Source: JBMTVN01 sp046047235 (GTDB taxonomy: Bacteria > Verrucomicrobiota > Verrucomicrobiia > Limisphaerales > JAHDYP01). Taken from it: DNA of 64,000 bases. The DNA is taken from the NCBI GenBank assembly GCA_046047235.1, contig JBJOII010000001.1, positions 1 to 64,000 of the forward strand, in the 5' to 3' direction. The notes beneath the pieces are model-generated. The model did no database searches and was not told the DNA's origin. It worked only from the letters and a program-made list of their open reading frames with translations. Position 1 is the stretch's first letter; each line of letters opens with the position of its first letter. The translations under genes and the position numbers were made by a program. This document shows positions 52,652-62,499 of the stretch, piece by piece.

Positions 52652-52683
52652 TGCTCCGCGGAACGAGTGGATTCCGCGGAGCA
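52652..52683 (-). terminator. Hairpin downstream of hybrid cluster protein gene
   Basis: A perfect 12-bp stem, TGCTCCGCGGAA and its complement, with an eight-base loop, 27 bases past the hcp stop. There is no T-run, so this may be a factor-dependent terminator or an mRNA-stabilising hairpin. Confidence 0.5.
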
Positions 52684-52710
52684 GTGTGGGAGCAGACTGT
52701 GGAGGGATAA

Positions 52711-54393
52711 TTAGACTTCGACCATTTCCGTTTTGGTTTTGGAACCACCGTTACCGAGGCAGGCGTTGAGGTCGGCATCGACTTCGCCTACTGGCATGAG
52801 GTTGAATTTTTCGACCAGCACATCGAGCACGGCGGGTGTGATGAAGGCGGGGAGTGTGGGCCCGAGCCGGATATTCCGGATACCGAGGTGCAGGAGGGTG
52901 AGCAGGATCGCGACTGCCTTTTGTTCGAACCAGGACAGGATCATGGAGAGCGGCAGGTCATTGACCCCGCATTTGAAGGCTTCGGCGAGGGCGCCGGCGA
53001 TCTTGATGGCCGAGTAGGCATCGTTGCATTGGCCCAGGTCAAGCAGGCGAGGAATACCGCCGATCGTGCCGAACTCCATTTTATTGAAGCGGAACTTGCC
53101 GCAAGCGAGCGTGAGAATCACGCAGTCCTGGGGGACCTTTTCGGCGAACTCGGTGTAGTAGTCACGTCCGGTGCGGGCGCCGTCGCAACCTCCGATGAGG
53201 AAGAAGCGTTTGATGTCACCGTTTTTGACGCCGTTGATGACCTGGTCGGCCACACTGAGCACGGTGTTGTGGCCGAACCCGGTGAGGATGGTTTTATCGG
53301 GGCCATCCTCGGTGAAGCCGGGGGCGGCGAGGGCGGCTTCGATGAGCGGGGTGAAGTCGCGATTTTTGATATGTTGGACACCGGGCCAGGCGACCATACC
53401 TGCGGTGAAGATACGGTCGGAGTAGGAAGTCTGCGGTTCGATGATGCAGTTGGTGGTCATGAGGATTGCGCCGGGGAATTTGGCGAACTCGATCTTCTGA
53501 TCCTGCCACGCGCCGCCATAGTTACCGACGAGGTGCTTGTATTTCTTGAGGTTGGGATAGCCATGGGCGGGGAGCATTTCACCGTGGGTATAGATGTTGA
53601 TGCCCTTGCCTTCGGTTTGCTTTAGCAGTTCCTCGAGGTCCTTGAGGTCGTGACCGGAGACCACGATGGCTTTGCCCTTCAGGGGTTCCGTGCGGACGGG
53701 TGTTGGGACCGGGTGGCCGTAGGTTTGGGTATGCGCGGCATCGAGCATCTCCATGACCTGTAGATTAACGGCGCCGCAGGCCATGCTTAGGTTGAACAAT
53801 CCATCCACGCTTGCTTCCGTCTCGGCCATGTAAGCCAAAGCCTCCGTAAAGTGGTCGTATACGGAATCAGCTTCACTACCGAGAATCAAAGCATGGTCAG
53901 CGTAGGCTGCGGCGCCTTTGATTCCATAAAGCAAGAGGTCCTGGAGTCCGGTGATATCGGGGCCGAGTTTTTCGCGGCGTTGGAGGACGGACACGGTGCG
54001 GCCCTGTTGAAGGAGGCCATCGAAGGAGCCGGCGGGTTCCCAGGTGCAGGGGCCGAGGGGGGTTTCGGGAACTTGTCCGGCAGCGGTGGTCGCACCGGTA
54101 TACAGGTCACGGGCCTTGTCGCGGATGCCGGCGGCTTCCTGGAGCATTCCAGCGATGCGTTCGGCATCGAAGTTGACGTTGGTGACCGTGGTGAAGAGAG
54201 CTTCGAGGATGAACCGGTCGATGGTGCGGTCCCGTGCGCCGATTTGATGGGCGCGGTGGTTGAATTGCGCGATGCCTTTACAGGCATGGACGAGGAGGTC
54301 CTGGAGCACGGCGCTATTCTCGTCCTTGCCGCAGGTGGCAAACTCGGTGCAGCCCATTCCCCGGGAGGTTTGTTCACATTGATAACAAAACAT
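52711..54393 (-). CDS. hcp: Hybrid cluster protein (hydroxylamine/nitric oxide reductase)
   Basis: A 560-residue cytoplasmic Fe-S enzyme that reduces nitric oxide or hydroxylamine under anaerobic conditions. The N-terminal cluster cysteines are C3, C6, C15 and C21 (MFCYQCEQT, MGC, FATCGK). Later cysteines and acidic ligands of the hybrid cluster lie in TNCIIEPQTSY, GGCDGARTGRDYYTEFA, LACGKFRFN and IGGIPRLLDLGQCNDAYSAI. The spacing resembles the class with the short N-terminal motif. No hcr reductase is adjacent. A 28-bp FNR/HcpR-like palindrome lies upstream. Confidence 0.97.
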   Translation of the reverse strand: MFCYQCEQTSRGMGCTEFATCGKDENSAVLQDLLVHACKGIAQFNHRAHQIGARDRTIDRFILEALFTTVTNVNFDAERIAGMLQEAAGIRDKARDLYTGATTAAGQVPETPLGPCTWEPAGSFDGLLQQGRTVSVLQRREKLGPDITGLQDLLLYGIKGAAAYADHALILGSEADSVYDHFTEALAYMAETEASVDGLFNLSMACGAVNLQVMEMLDAAHTQTYGHPVPTPVRTEPLKGKAIVVSGHDLKDLEELLKQTEGKGINIYTHGEMLPAHGYPNLKKYKHLVGNYGGAWQDQKIEFAKFPGAILMTTNCIIEPQTSYSDRIFTAGMVAWPGVQHIKNRDFTPLIEAALAAPGFTEDGPDKTILTGFGHNTVLSVADQVINGVKNGDIKRFFLIGGCDGARTGRDYYTEFAEKVPQDCVILTLACGKFRFNKMEFGTIGGIPRLLDLGQCNDAYSAIKIAGALAEAFKCGVNDLPLSMILSWFEQKAVAILLTLLHLGIRNIRLGPTLPAFITPAVLDVLVEKFNLMPVGEVDADLNACLGNGGSKTKTEMVEV

Positions 54394-54495
54394 AGAGTCT
54401 TTCTTTCTCGTTCAGATCGCGAAGCCGACCGCGCCACTCGACTTGGTTGACGTCGCTTTTGTTTGCACGGGAGAACTAAAGCAGAACGGGGAAGT

Positions 54496-54523
54496 CCTCG
54501 ATTTGACCTTTGTCAATTCGAGG
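54496..54523. promoter_or_regulatory. FNR/HcpR-type operator upstream of hcp
   Basis: TTGAC-CTTT-GTCAA (54503-54516) inside a larger inverted repeat: CCTCGATTTGAC versus the complement of GTCAATTCGAGG, 12-base arms with one mismatch. CRP/FNR-family regulators of nitrosative stress, including HcpR, recognise TTGAC-N4-GTCAA-type sites (established knowledge). It is about 110 bases before the hcp start. Confidence 0.7.
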
Positions 54524-54651
54524 AGAGGAATAAGACAATCCGATCGATACGATCAGGACAGCTGGAAATGCGGAGAGAGGGGCGACGAGCCGGTTCCCTA
54601 CCCGAGCAAGGCGGGTGCGAGGAATTGGCGGACGAGACGCCGCGCAGGATG

Positions 54652-54677
54652 CCGCAGGCAGCGGTCGCTGCCTGCGG
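54652..54677. repeat. Perfect 12-bp-arm palindrome
   Basis: CCGCAGGCAGCG and its exact complement are separated by GT, in the gap between hcp and the following oxidoreductase (54394-54767). Its core also appears in the 8.7-9.0 kb hairpin cluster (CTGCCGCAGGCAG), so it is one of the dispersed short palindromes. Nothing else of note is visible in this gap apart from the operator. Confidence 0.7.
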
Positions 54678-54767
54678 TGGTTTATTGAGCAGCCTTACTT
54701 GGGCGTGGGTCCGCCCGGAGGCGCATTGAACCCCTTCTCGTCTATTCCGGGACAGTCGGCTGTGAGG

Positions 54768-56069
54768 CTAGAGTTTCCAGCCTTTGCGGTAGCGGTGTTG
54801 CACGAACTCAGCGGCCTGTTTGCAGTTGCGCGCCTGCATTTTGGCGCTATCCCAGTCGATGGCGCAGCCGGTGCGATAGGCGACGTTACCGAGCAGGGCG
54901 GCTTCCGTGAGCGGGCCGGAATAATCGAATGCGCAGGTTGTAGGTTGGCCGGTTTTACAGGCCAGGATCCATTCTGCGTGGTGGCCGATTGAATCGGCGA
55001 TGAAGGGCGTGGGACGTTGGAAGTCCTTGTATTGCTCTTCGGGCAGGAGGACGTGGCGGCTGTAGTCGGAGATCAGCTGGCCCTTTTCGCCGATGAACAG
55101 AACTCCGCTGTTCCAGGTGAAGTCGGTTTGGCCTTCCAACAGGTCGTCTGGCTTTTTGCCGCCGTGGTACCAGGTCAATTTCACAGGCGGTTTCTCGCCT
55201 CGGGCGGGATAACCGTAGCGCACGATGAGCCAGGGCGGGGTGGAGTCGGGATGCACGGCGGGGCCGTCCACCACCTCGGCACTGAGCGGATGGCGCAGGT
55301 CCAGAGCCCAGTGGGGGAGGTCCATGAAGTGGCAGCCGAAGTCGGCGAGAGAGCCGCCGCCGAAGGCCCACCAGTTCCGCCATTTGAACGGCACCCATTC
55401 CGGGCTGTAGGGTCGGTATTCCACGGGGCCGAGCCAGAGGTCGTAGTGGAGATGGGCGGGGACGGGGGGATATTCTGTGGGGAGATCCATGCCGCCGTAG
55501 GTGGCTCCGACCCAGACATGCACTTCACGGACGGCGCCGATGGCGCCGGACTGGACGAGCTCGACGACGCGGCGGTAGTTGGAGCCGGCATGGATTTGGG
55601 TACCGATCTGGGTAACGCGTTTGTAGCGCCGGGCGGTTTCCGTGACGGCCCGGACTTCAGAGATGGTGTGGGCGAGGGGCTTTTCGCAATAGACGTGGCG
55701 ACCGCTTTCGAGCGCCCATTTGGAGGCGACGGCGTGCACGTGGTCGGGGGTAGCGACGACTACCGCATCGAGGTCGGGCTGTTCCAGCAGGCGGCGGAAG
55801 TCATTGTAGCGTTTGGCTTGCGGGAACCTCTCACCTGCGGCGGCGAGGTAGTTGTCATCGATATCGCAGAGGGCGGCGATGTTTTCCGTGGCCACGTTGG
55901 TGAGGTTGAAGTTGCCTTGGTTGGCGACGCCGACGATACCGATATTGAGCTTATCGTTGGCGGAGAGCCTTCGTCCTTGGGGGACTGTGCTGCAGGAGAC
56001 CCAGGCCATGGAGCCGGCGACGGCGGAAGCCTGTTTCAGGAACGAGCGACGATTTAGGAGCATAGACAT
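54768..56069 (-). CDS. TAT-exported Gfo/Idh/MocA-family oxidoreductase
   Basis: A 433-residue protein with twin-arginine signal NRRSFLKQASAVAGSMAW, then VSC, a possible lipoprotein cysteine. Rossmann GIVGVANQGNFNL, VVATPDHVHAVASKWALESG, EKPLAHT lysine motif and C-terminal WWAFGGGSLADFGCHFMDLP with HAEWILACKTG. ATG 56069 (MSMLLNRRS) is preferred; the open frame upstream reaches 56165 but overlaps the next gene's leader. Likely acts on a sugar or sugar acid in the periplasm. It is divergent from the subtilase gene. Confidence 0.92.
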   Translation of the reverse strand: MSMLLNRRSFLKQASAVAGSMAWVSCSTVPQGRRLSANDKLNIGIVGVANQGNFNLTNVATENIAALCDIDDNYLAAAGERFPQAKRYNDFRRLLEQPDLDAVVVATPDHVHAVASKWALESGRHVYCEKPLAHTISEVRAVTETARRYKRVTQIGTQIHAGSNYRRVVELVQSGAIGAVREVHVWVGATYGGMDLPTEYPPVPAHLHYDLWLGPVEYRPYSPEWVPFKWRNWWAFGGGSLADFGCHFMDLPHWALDLRHPLSAEVVDGPAVHPDSTPPWLIVRYGYPARGEKPPVKLTWYHGGKKPDDLLEGQTDFTWNSGVLFIGEKGQLISDYSRHVLLPEEQYKDFQRPTPFIADSIGHHAEWILACKTGQPTTCAFDYSGPLTEAALLGNVAYRTGCAIDWDSAKMQARNCKQAAEFVQHRYRKGWKL

Positions 56070-56192
56070 AACGGTGTTAGCGCTGGTGTTGTTGGACCTA
56101 GTGAACGGGGGCATTCGACTGCAAGTGCGCAGGAATGTCGAGGACTGAGCTTGCGGACTGGTCAAAGCGACCGGGTTGGCGTAGGAACGGGC

Positions 56193-59100
56193 ATGATCAA
56201 TTCGACCTTGGTAAGGGCTGGGCTGGCAGGTCTTCGACGGTCAGTGGTGCCGGGTGTTGCGCTGGGTTTAGTTTTGTCGGGAACACTCTTTGCTGATGCG
56301 GCTTGGGAGGCGGGTGATGACGGGTTGATGCCGAAGGCTGAAACGGGCGTGCTGAGCTTTCTGGACGAGCATCCGGAGTATGATGGGCGTGGTGTAGTCG
56401 TCGCGGTTTTCGACACAGGGATTGATCCGGGTGCGGCAGGGCTGCAGCGCACGCCGGACGGCAGGGTGAAGATCATTGATGTAGTGGATGCGACGGGGAG
56501 TGGTGACGTGGACACCTCCACGGTAATTGAGGCGGAGGATGGCAGGCTGGCAGGACTGAGTGGCAGGACCCTGCAATTGGGGTCCGGATGGAGCAATCCG
56601 ACGGGGAGTTACCATGTGGGCTTGAAGCCTGCGTTTGAAATCTTTCCTGACAGCCTGGTGTCACGCATTCGCGGGAAGAGGGCGGAACAGATGGCGCCGG
56701 TGCAGCGTGAAATGAGGACGAAGTTGCGTCGGCAACTGGAGTCATGGGATGACGAGCACCGATCCCCGACCGAGCAGGAGCGCAAGGAGCGGGACGATTT
56801 GGAGGAGCGACTGAGCCAGCTGGAGTCTTTGGCGGGTTCATTGCCTGATCCCGGGCCCATGCTGGACTGTGTGGTATTTCACGACGGGGAGGTTTGGCGG
56901 GCGGTGATTGATACTGACGAGGATGGTGATCTGGGGGACGAGCGGTTGATGGCGGACTATCATCGCGAGCATCAGTGGGCGAGTTTCGGCGAGGAGACGA
57001 TGTTGAACTTTGCGGTGAACATCTATGAGGAGGGGCGGGTGCTTTCGATTGTGGCGGACAGCGGAATGCATGGGACACACGTGGCGGGGATTGTGGGGGC
57101 GTATTATCCAGAGTCACCTGAGCTGAACGGGATGGCGCCGGGCGCGCAGCTGGTATCCGTGAAGATTGGCGACACCCGGCTGGGCGGGATGGAAACATCG
57201 ACGGGATTCGAGCGCGGTCTCGCGGTGGTTCGTCGTCACGGGTGTGACATCATCAACTTGAGTTATGGCGAACCGACCACGGCGCCGAACTCGGGCCGCA
57301 TTCCGGAGTTACTGACGGAGCTTGTCCGGGAGGACGGGGTTATTTTCATTTCATCGGCGGGCAACGCGGGGCCTGCGATGTCGACAGTGGGAGCGCCGGG
57401 AGGCACGACCAGCGCCTTGATTGGGGTGGGCGCGTATGTTTCGCCGGCGATGATGGAGCGCGGGTATTCCATGCGGTCGGGTTTGGCTGAGACGCACTAC
57501 ACGTGGACTTCGCGGGGGCCGACGGCGGATGGCGACTGGGGGGTGAACATCTCGGCGCCCGGGGGTGCCATATCTCCGGTTCCGACGTGGACCCTGCAGC
57601 GGAGCATGATGGCGAACGGGACATCGATGGCTTCACCGAATGCGGCGGGTTGCGTTGCGCTGCTGGTATCTGGATTAAAGGCGGAGGGGCTTCCTTACAC
57701 GCCATGGAGCGTACGGTTGGCGTTGGAGAACACAGCTCGAGCTATTCATGGCATGGAAGTGTTTACGCAGGGCCAGGGGTTGATCGATGTGGTGAGTGCC
57801 TACGAATGGCTGCGGGAGACGGGGGCAGCATGGGCAGATCAGCCGGCAGTGGATGTGCGGATTCCGTCGCTGCACAATGCAAGGGGGATTTACCTGCGGG
57901 AGCCACAGATGGTGCGGGAACCGGTGGCGGTTTCCGTCCAGGTGAGTCCGGTATTTCCGAAGGACGAACCCAACCCGGATCGTGTTGGGTACGAGAGGCG
58001 TTATCGGCTGGAGAGCACCGCGGACTGGGTGGAATCGGCGGCGAGCCTGTTATTGGTTCATGGGGGACGGTCCTTTGACGTGAAGGTGCACCCCGAGGGG
58101 CTTGCGTGGGGGGTGCACACGGCGGAGGTGTTGGGGTATGACGTTCTTGGCGGGGAGGATGCCGGTCCGGCCTTCCGGGTTCCGGTCACGGTGGTGCGGA
58201 GCATGGAAGTTGAGGAGCGGGGCGGGACTTTATGGAATGCTGAAGTGCATCTGGAACCCGGGGATGTTCAGCGGCTCTTTTTTGAAGTTCCGGCCGGGGC
58301 GACCTGGGCGGAGTTCAGGCTGACGGCTGGCGAACTGGAGGAGACGTTCCGGCTGGTATTGCATGCGCAACAGATCCTGGACGGCAAGCTGGCTTCCGAG
58401 ACTGGTGCGAACCGTCGGTTGTCCTTTGAATCGAACGAGGCGAACACGGTGACCTTTGGGGTTGCGGAGGGGCATACCTTGGAGGTTTGTCTGGCGAGCT
58501 ATTGGTCGACGCAGGGTGCGGGTGATTTTGAGGGGAGACTGGAGTTTTATGGTGTGGCACCCGAATCGGAGACCTTATTCCTGGATGGCGCTGCCAGGGC
58601 GACGTTGACGAGCGTGACGGCGGGACTGCGCGAGACGCGGCTACAATTACGGGGGCAGTTGAACCGTCGGTTGCGGACCATGACACCATCGGCGGCGGCG
58701 CTTACGCCACTGGACGCCGAGCGGGACGGGCTGCCGGAGAACCGGCAGATTCATCAGCTGGTATTGGAGTATGGGTTTCACCTGGATGCTGACACCACCG
58801 TGCGGCCGCGTTTCCCGGCGTTGAACGGCCGTTTGTACGATGGCGAGTTCGGGTCCCAGCTCTGGATGATCTTCGACGCGCAGAAGCGGTGGATCACGAC
58901 GGACGATGGTTGGGAGCCCGGGCCGGTTCGATTGGAGAAGGGCGACTACGTGTTGCGGTTTCATTTGCGTCATGAGGAGGCTGGAGAGCTGAAGGAACTC
59001 GAGGAGCTGCCCATGGTGTTGGAAGAGACCTTGGGTTCGCCGATCGGCCTGGTTGTGTCCTCCAGTGCTGATGCTTTGCTGAAAGGGACTTCATCAGCAG

Positions 59101-60035
59101 TGGGGCAGTCGTTGGCCAAGGGTGAGCGGGCAGCGTTCTGGCTGGCGCCGTCGGATCCGGGAAAGCTCAGTGCAGCGGGAGCGCCGGGGGATATTCTGGC
59201 GGGCAGCATTCAATACGAGGCTGGCGGATCAGCGCCGTCGTATCCCGTTTTCGCGTCTATCCCGCCTGCGGTGAAATCGGGCGGGAGCGGATCGAATTCG
59301 CCGTCAAAGGAGAAGCTGACGCCTGAGGAGGAATATGAGCGCGACCTGCGGGAGTGGAAGGTAGCCCGGCTGAAACGGTTGGGCGCCGCGAACAAGGGAG
59401 ACGCTTTTGAGGCTCTTTACTCGGAGTTGCTGGCGGAGGATGCAGAGCAACTGGAGGTGCATGAGGCGCGGCTGCACTGGATTGACAATGATGAACGGAA
59501 GGCGCGGCTGGCTTCCGTGGTGGAGGCGGCGAATGCGGTATTGGCGCGGATTGACACGACCGCGCTGGCGACCGGGCTGGGCAGGCGCACGAACCCGGAG
59601 GATTCCGAAGCGACGACCTTGACCAAGGAGCTGAACGAAAAGAAGGGCGTATTGATTGATGCGCTGTATCGCAAGGGCCGGGCACTGGCGTGGATGGAGC
59701 TGCCTGACGAGGGCGGGGCGGATGAGAGTGCCGAGCCCCCGTTTGAGTCGGACACCATTGAGAAGCTCTTTGAAGCGAACTATGCGGAGCTGATGCGCTG
59801 GGTTGAACCTGAGGATGCGCGAGTGATTCTGCTGACCATTCGGCGCGAGTGGCGCCAAGGACGACTGGGTGAGGCGTTGCGGTTGCTGCAGGTAGAAATT
59901 GGGCGGCAGCCGACGAGTCGCAAGCTGTTGGAGAAGCGGATTCGTTTGTTGGACGAGCTGGGCTGGGAACAGCTGGCTGAGCGCGAGAGGATGCGGCTTC
60001 TGTTGAGTTATCCGACTGGCTACGCCCTCTTCTGA
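56193..60035 (+). CDS. Exported subtilisin-family peptidase, tripeptidyl-peptidase II-like
   Basis: A 1280-residue protein with signal segment VVPGVALGLVLSGTLFADA. The S8 triad is D74 (VFDTGIDPG), H296 (SGMHGTHVAG) and S478 (NGTSMASPNAAG), with the oxyanion Asn in SSAGNAGPAM. The insertion of about 220 residues between Asp and His, including a coiled-coil-like charged stretch, and a C-terminal extension of roughly 800 residues with beta-sandwich and helical repeats, are the layout of tripeptidyl-peptidase II (about 1250 residues in eukaryotes). TPP II is normally cytosolic; this one is exported. ATG 56193 follows AGGAACGG. It ends overlapping the convergent kinase by 16 bases. Confidence 0.88.
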   Translation: MINSTLVRAGLAGLRRSVVPGVALGLVLSGTLFADAAWEAGDDGLMPKAETGVLSFLDEHPEYDGRGVVVAVFDTGIDPGAAGLQRTPDGRVKIIDVVDATGSGDVDTSTVIEAEDGRLAGLSGRTLQLGSGWSNPTGSYHVGLKPAFEIFPDSLVSRIRGKRAEQMAPVQREMRTKLRRQLESWDDEHRSPTEQERKERDDLEERLSQLESLAGSLPDPGPMLDCVVFHDGEVWRAVIDTDEDGDLGDERLMADYHREHQWASFGEETMLNFAVNIYEEGRVLSIVADSGMHGTHVAGIVGAYYPESPELNGMAPGAQLVSVKIGDTRLGGMETSTGFERGLAVVRRHGCDIINLSYGEPTTAPNSGRIPELLTELVREDGVIFISSAGNAGPAMSTVGAPGGTTSALIGVGAYVSPAMMERGYSMRSGLAETHYTWTSRGPTADGDWGVNISAPGGAISPVPTWTLQRSMMANGTSMASPNAAGCVALLVSGLKAEGLPYTPWSVRLALENTARAIHGMEVFTQGQGLIDVVSAYEWLRETGAAWADQPAVDVRIPSLHNARGIYLREPQMVREPVAVSVQVSPVFPKDEPNPDRVGYERRYRLESTADWVESAASLLLVHGGRSFDVKVHPEGLAWGVHTAEVLGYDVLGGEDAGPAFRVPVTVVRSMEVEERGGTLWNAEVHLEPGDVQRLFFEVPAGATWAEFRLTAGELEETFRLVLHAQQILDGKLASETGANRRLSFESNEANTVTFGVAEGHTLEVCLASYWSTQGAGDFEGRLEFYGVAPESETLFLDGAARATLTSVTAGLRETRLQLRGQLNRRLRTMTPSAAALTPLDAERDGLPENRQIHQLVLEYGFHLDADTTVRPRFPALNGRLYDGEFGSQLWMIFDAQKRWITTDDGWEPGPVRLEKGDYVLRFHLRHEEAGELKELEELPMVLEETLGSPIGLVVSSSADALLKGTSSAVGQSLAKGERAAFWLAPSDPGKLSAAGAPGDILAGSIQYEAGGSAPSYPVFASIPPAVKSGGSGSNSPSKEKLTPEEEYERDLREWKVARLKRLGAANKGDAFEALYSELLAEDAEQLEVHEARLHWIDNDERKARLASVVEAANAVLARIDTTALATGLGRRTNPEDSEATTLTKELNEKKGVLIDALYRKGRALAWMELPDEGGADESAEPPFESDTIEKLFEANYAELMRWVEPEDARVILLTIRREWRQGRLGEALRLLQVEIGRQPTSRKLLEKRIRLLDELGWEQLAERERMRLLLSYPTGYALF

Positions 60036-62302
60036 ACCCGCAGCGTGCGGTCGATCTGAACGAGCGAAGGGACGGGGGCAGCGGCCTCGGGCTCGATGTA
60101 GGGCTTGCGAGCGAGGAGGGTGGGGCCATGTTCGCGCCACCAATTGGCCCGGCAGGATTCGTCCCACTGCCCGGCCTCGGGTGTGGCCAGCAGTGCCTGT
60201 TTGAGTTCGGCGACGGTGGCGGGACGTTCGTCGAGTTTCTTCTTCAGGCAGCGCAGGAGGATCGCTTCCATCTGCGGACTGACCTGCACGTTGGGGAGGG
60301 TGGATGGAGCGACTGGCGTCTCATTCAGGTGCTTCTCGGTAACTTCCTCGGGGGTGGCCCCTTCGAACACCGGATGCCCGACGAGCAGGTAGTAGCCAAG
60401 AGCGGCCAGCGAGTAGATATCGCTGCGGGGATCGCTGCGTCCCGGCGTGCGAATGGACTCGGGCGACATGAAAAGCGGGGTGCCGACCGTGGTTTCATCG
60501 CCGGGCAGCGATTCTTCGCTGGAGTCATTTTCATCGCGCCGGTATTCCCGGACCAATCCGAAGTCGAGCACCTTGACAGCGTCGGGTCCCTGCCCGCGGT
60601 GTGTAAGGAAAACGTTGGCGGGCTTAATGTCACGGTGCACGAGTCCCCGTTCATGGGCTTCGTGGAGGGCATCGACAATGTGGAGCAGAATATACATGAC
60701 GCGGGTGGCGGGCTGGGCTCCGTACATGACGACGAGGTCCTTGAGGTTCAGGCCCTGCAGCAGCTCCATGGCGTAGTAGAAGATGCCTTCGGGCGTATGG
60801 CCGTAGTCGTAGACCTGTATTGTATTGGGGTGAGTGAGCTGGCAGGTGAGCCGGACTTCCCGTTCGAAGTGCCGGATGGACTCGGGGTCCGTGCGTTCGG
60901 GCAGCAGGAGTTTGATGGCGGTATCGCGACGCAGAAGTGCGTGTCGTGCGCGGTAGACGACGCCCATGCCGCCTTCGCCGATTTTCTCCTGTAGTTCGTA
61001 TTGGCCGAGGCGGCGCGCTTTGAGTTCGGCTTCTGACAGGCGCCTTTTCCAGCCCGCACCGAGATAGGAGGCGAAGAAGAAGCCGTTGGCGCTGAGCACC
61101 AGGAGGAGGAAGAGCACGAGGAACAGCGTACGCAGGAGGCGCAGGGCCGAGAAAGCTTCCCGGGCATCCATTTGGGTTACGACACCGAAGTCTCGCCCGG
61201 GAAGCCATTGCCAGGCGGCCACCACCGGCACGCCACGATAATCGCGGGCTGGCGTGACCCGAACGTCGTCCCGCCCTGCGAGGGCTTCGAGGACAGAATG
61301 TGTGAGCGGACAATTGGTGGTGGCGGTCTGCATGACGAAGCCCCTCGACAGGTCACCACCCGGATCAACCAGTGGCAGGGTGAGCGCGGAAGTCACTTCG
61401 GAACGGTCCTCCAGGAGTCCGAATGCCTTTAGCTGGTCGTCGAACCGGCTGCGAGAGATCATGAGGCCGCTGGAGTCGAAAGCGTAGGTTTCACCGGTTT
61501 GGCCGAAGCGTGCGACCGAGAGAATCCGGCTAAATTCCTTTTCGGGATCGATGATGAGGGCGAGGGCACCGCGGATGACGCCATTGTCGTCGCGGATGGG
61601 CGCGGCCACCATCATGAGCATGATATCACCGGATGGACGGAAGGCGGGGTTGGCTGGCCCGTCGCCGCCGGGGCCGGGGCCGCGGCGTCCTTCGAGCGGC
61701 CGGAATCTGGGGCCGTCTTCACTGCCGGGCTCACGCCCGGGGTCACGTCCGCCACCGAAGCCCGGGCGCATACGGTCGGGCATACGGGGTCGGAAAGGAG
61801 TGATCAGGAGGGGTTCACCGGTGGCGAAGAGGCCGGCAAATCGGCCCTGATGTTCTTCGGAGACAGGCATGCCCATGCGACCGCGACCGAACATGGACAG
61901 CACCTGCATATTGGTACCTACGAGCAGGCCGACATGGCCGAGGGGTTTCAGTCGATCCTGCAGGTAGCGATCGACACCACTGGCTTCCGTCCATGGGGGC
62001 GGACCTCCAGCCTGTCTTCGGGGGCCTGGCATGGGCAGGGCGGCGGGATCTTCCGAGAATCTGGCGAGAGCGAGTTTACGGAGTTCGGGTTCACTGGAGA
62101 GGAGGCTGACGAGCTGGGTTTGGTTGGTGACCCAGATTTCGAGGGCGGTGACGTTGGCGTGCAGGGTGGTTTCGAGTTCGGCGCGCACGGTGGATTCGAG
62201 GGTGCGGCGCAGTCGCAGGTTGCCCCACCAGCCGAAAACGGCCACGAATGCGGCTGCCAGCAGGAGCAGCATCCACAGGTTGAGTCTTCGTCCGGAGTTC
62301 AT
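60020..62302 (-). CDS. Receptor-type Ser/Thr protein kinase with extracytoplasmic sensor domain
   Basis: A 760-residue membrane kinase. Helix 1 (LNLWMLLLLAAAFVAVFGWW), a large extracytoplasmic region resembling a double Cache domain (VAAPIRDDNGVIRGALALII), interrupted by a Gly/Pro/Arg-rich loop. Helix 2 (TLFLVLFLLLVLSANGFFFA), then a Hanks-type kinase: GEGGMGVVY, AIKLLLP, VHRDIKPANV, DFGLV and the SPE motif. The ATG at 62302 (AAGGTG nine bases upstream) is chosen over a GTG 12 bases earlier. Input ligand and substrates are not readable. The kinase domain precedes a short tail without PASTA repeats. Confidence 0.93.
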   Translation of the reverse strand: MNSGRRLNLWMLLLLAAAFVAVFGWWGNLRLRRTLESTVRAELETTLHANVTALEIWVTNQTQLVSLLSSEPELRKLALARFSEDPAALPMPGPRRQAGGPPPWTEASGVDRYLQDRLKPLGHVGLLVGTNMQVLSMFGRGRMGMPVSEEHQGRFAGLFATGEPLLITPFRPRMPDRMRPGFGGGRDPGREPGSEDGPRFRPLEGRRGPGPGGDGPANPAFRPSGDIMLMMVAAPIRDDNGVIRGALALIIDPEKEFSRILSVARFGQTGETYAFDSSGLMISRSRFDDQLKAFGLLEDRSEVTSALTLPLVDPGGDLSRGFVMQTATTNCPLTHSVLEALAGRDDVRVTPARDYRGVPVVAAWQWLPGRDFGVVTQMDAREAFSALRLLRTLFLVLFLLLVLSANGFFFASYLGAGWKRRLSEAELKARRLGQYELQEKIGEGGMGVVYRARHALLRRDTAIKLLLPERTDPESIRHFEREVRLTCQLTHPNTIQVYDYGHTPEGIFYYAMELLQGLNLKDLVVMYGAQPATRVMYILLHIVDALHEAHERGLVHRDIKPANVFLTHRGQGPDAVKVLDFGLVREYRRDENDSSEESLPGDETTVGTPLFMSPESIRTPGRSDPRSDIYSLAALGYYLLVGHPVFEGATPEEVTEKHLNETPVAPSTLPNVQVSPQMEAILLRCLKKKLDERPATVAELKQALLATPEAGQWDESCRANWWREHGPTLLARKPYIEPEAAAPVPSLVQIDRTLRVQKRA

Positions 62303-62499
62303 TCTTTGATTCACCTTCCAACCATCCCTATACCCCCATCCAGACTCGAATCAACAGGCGGAGGTTACAAATTCCTTCCGTCGAGCCGGGCCGGTACTGG
62401 TTGAGACGGGCTGCCGGTGGAGGGTAGACCATGATTGTCGGGGGGGCGAGGGACGTGTAAAAGGCGTGCGTTTGGGGGCGAGGCCCCTAGACTGGGGCT

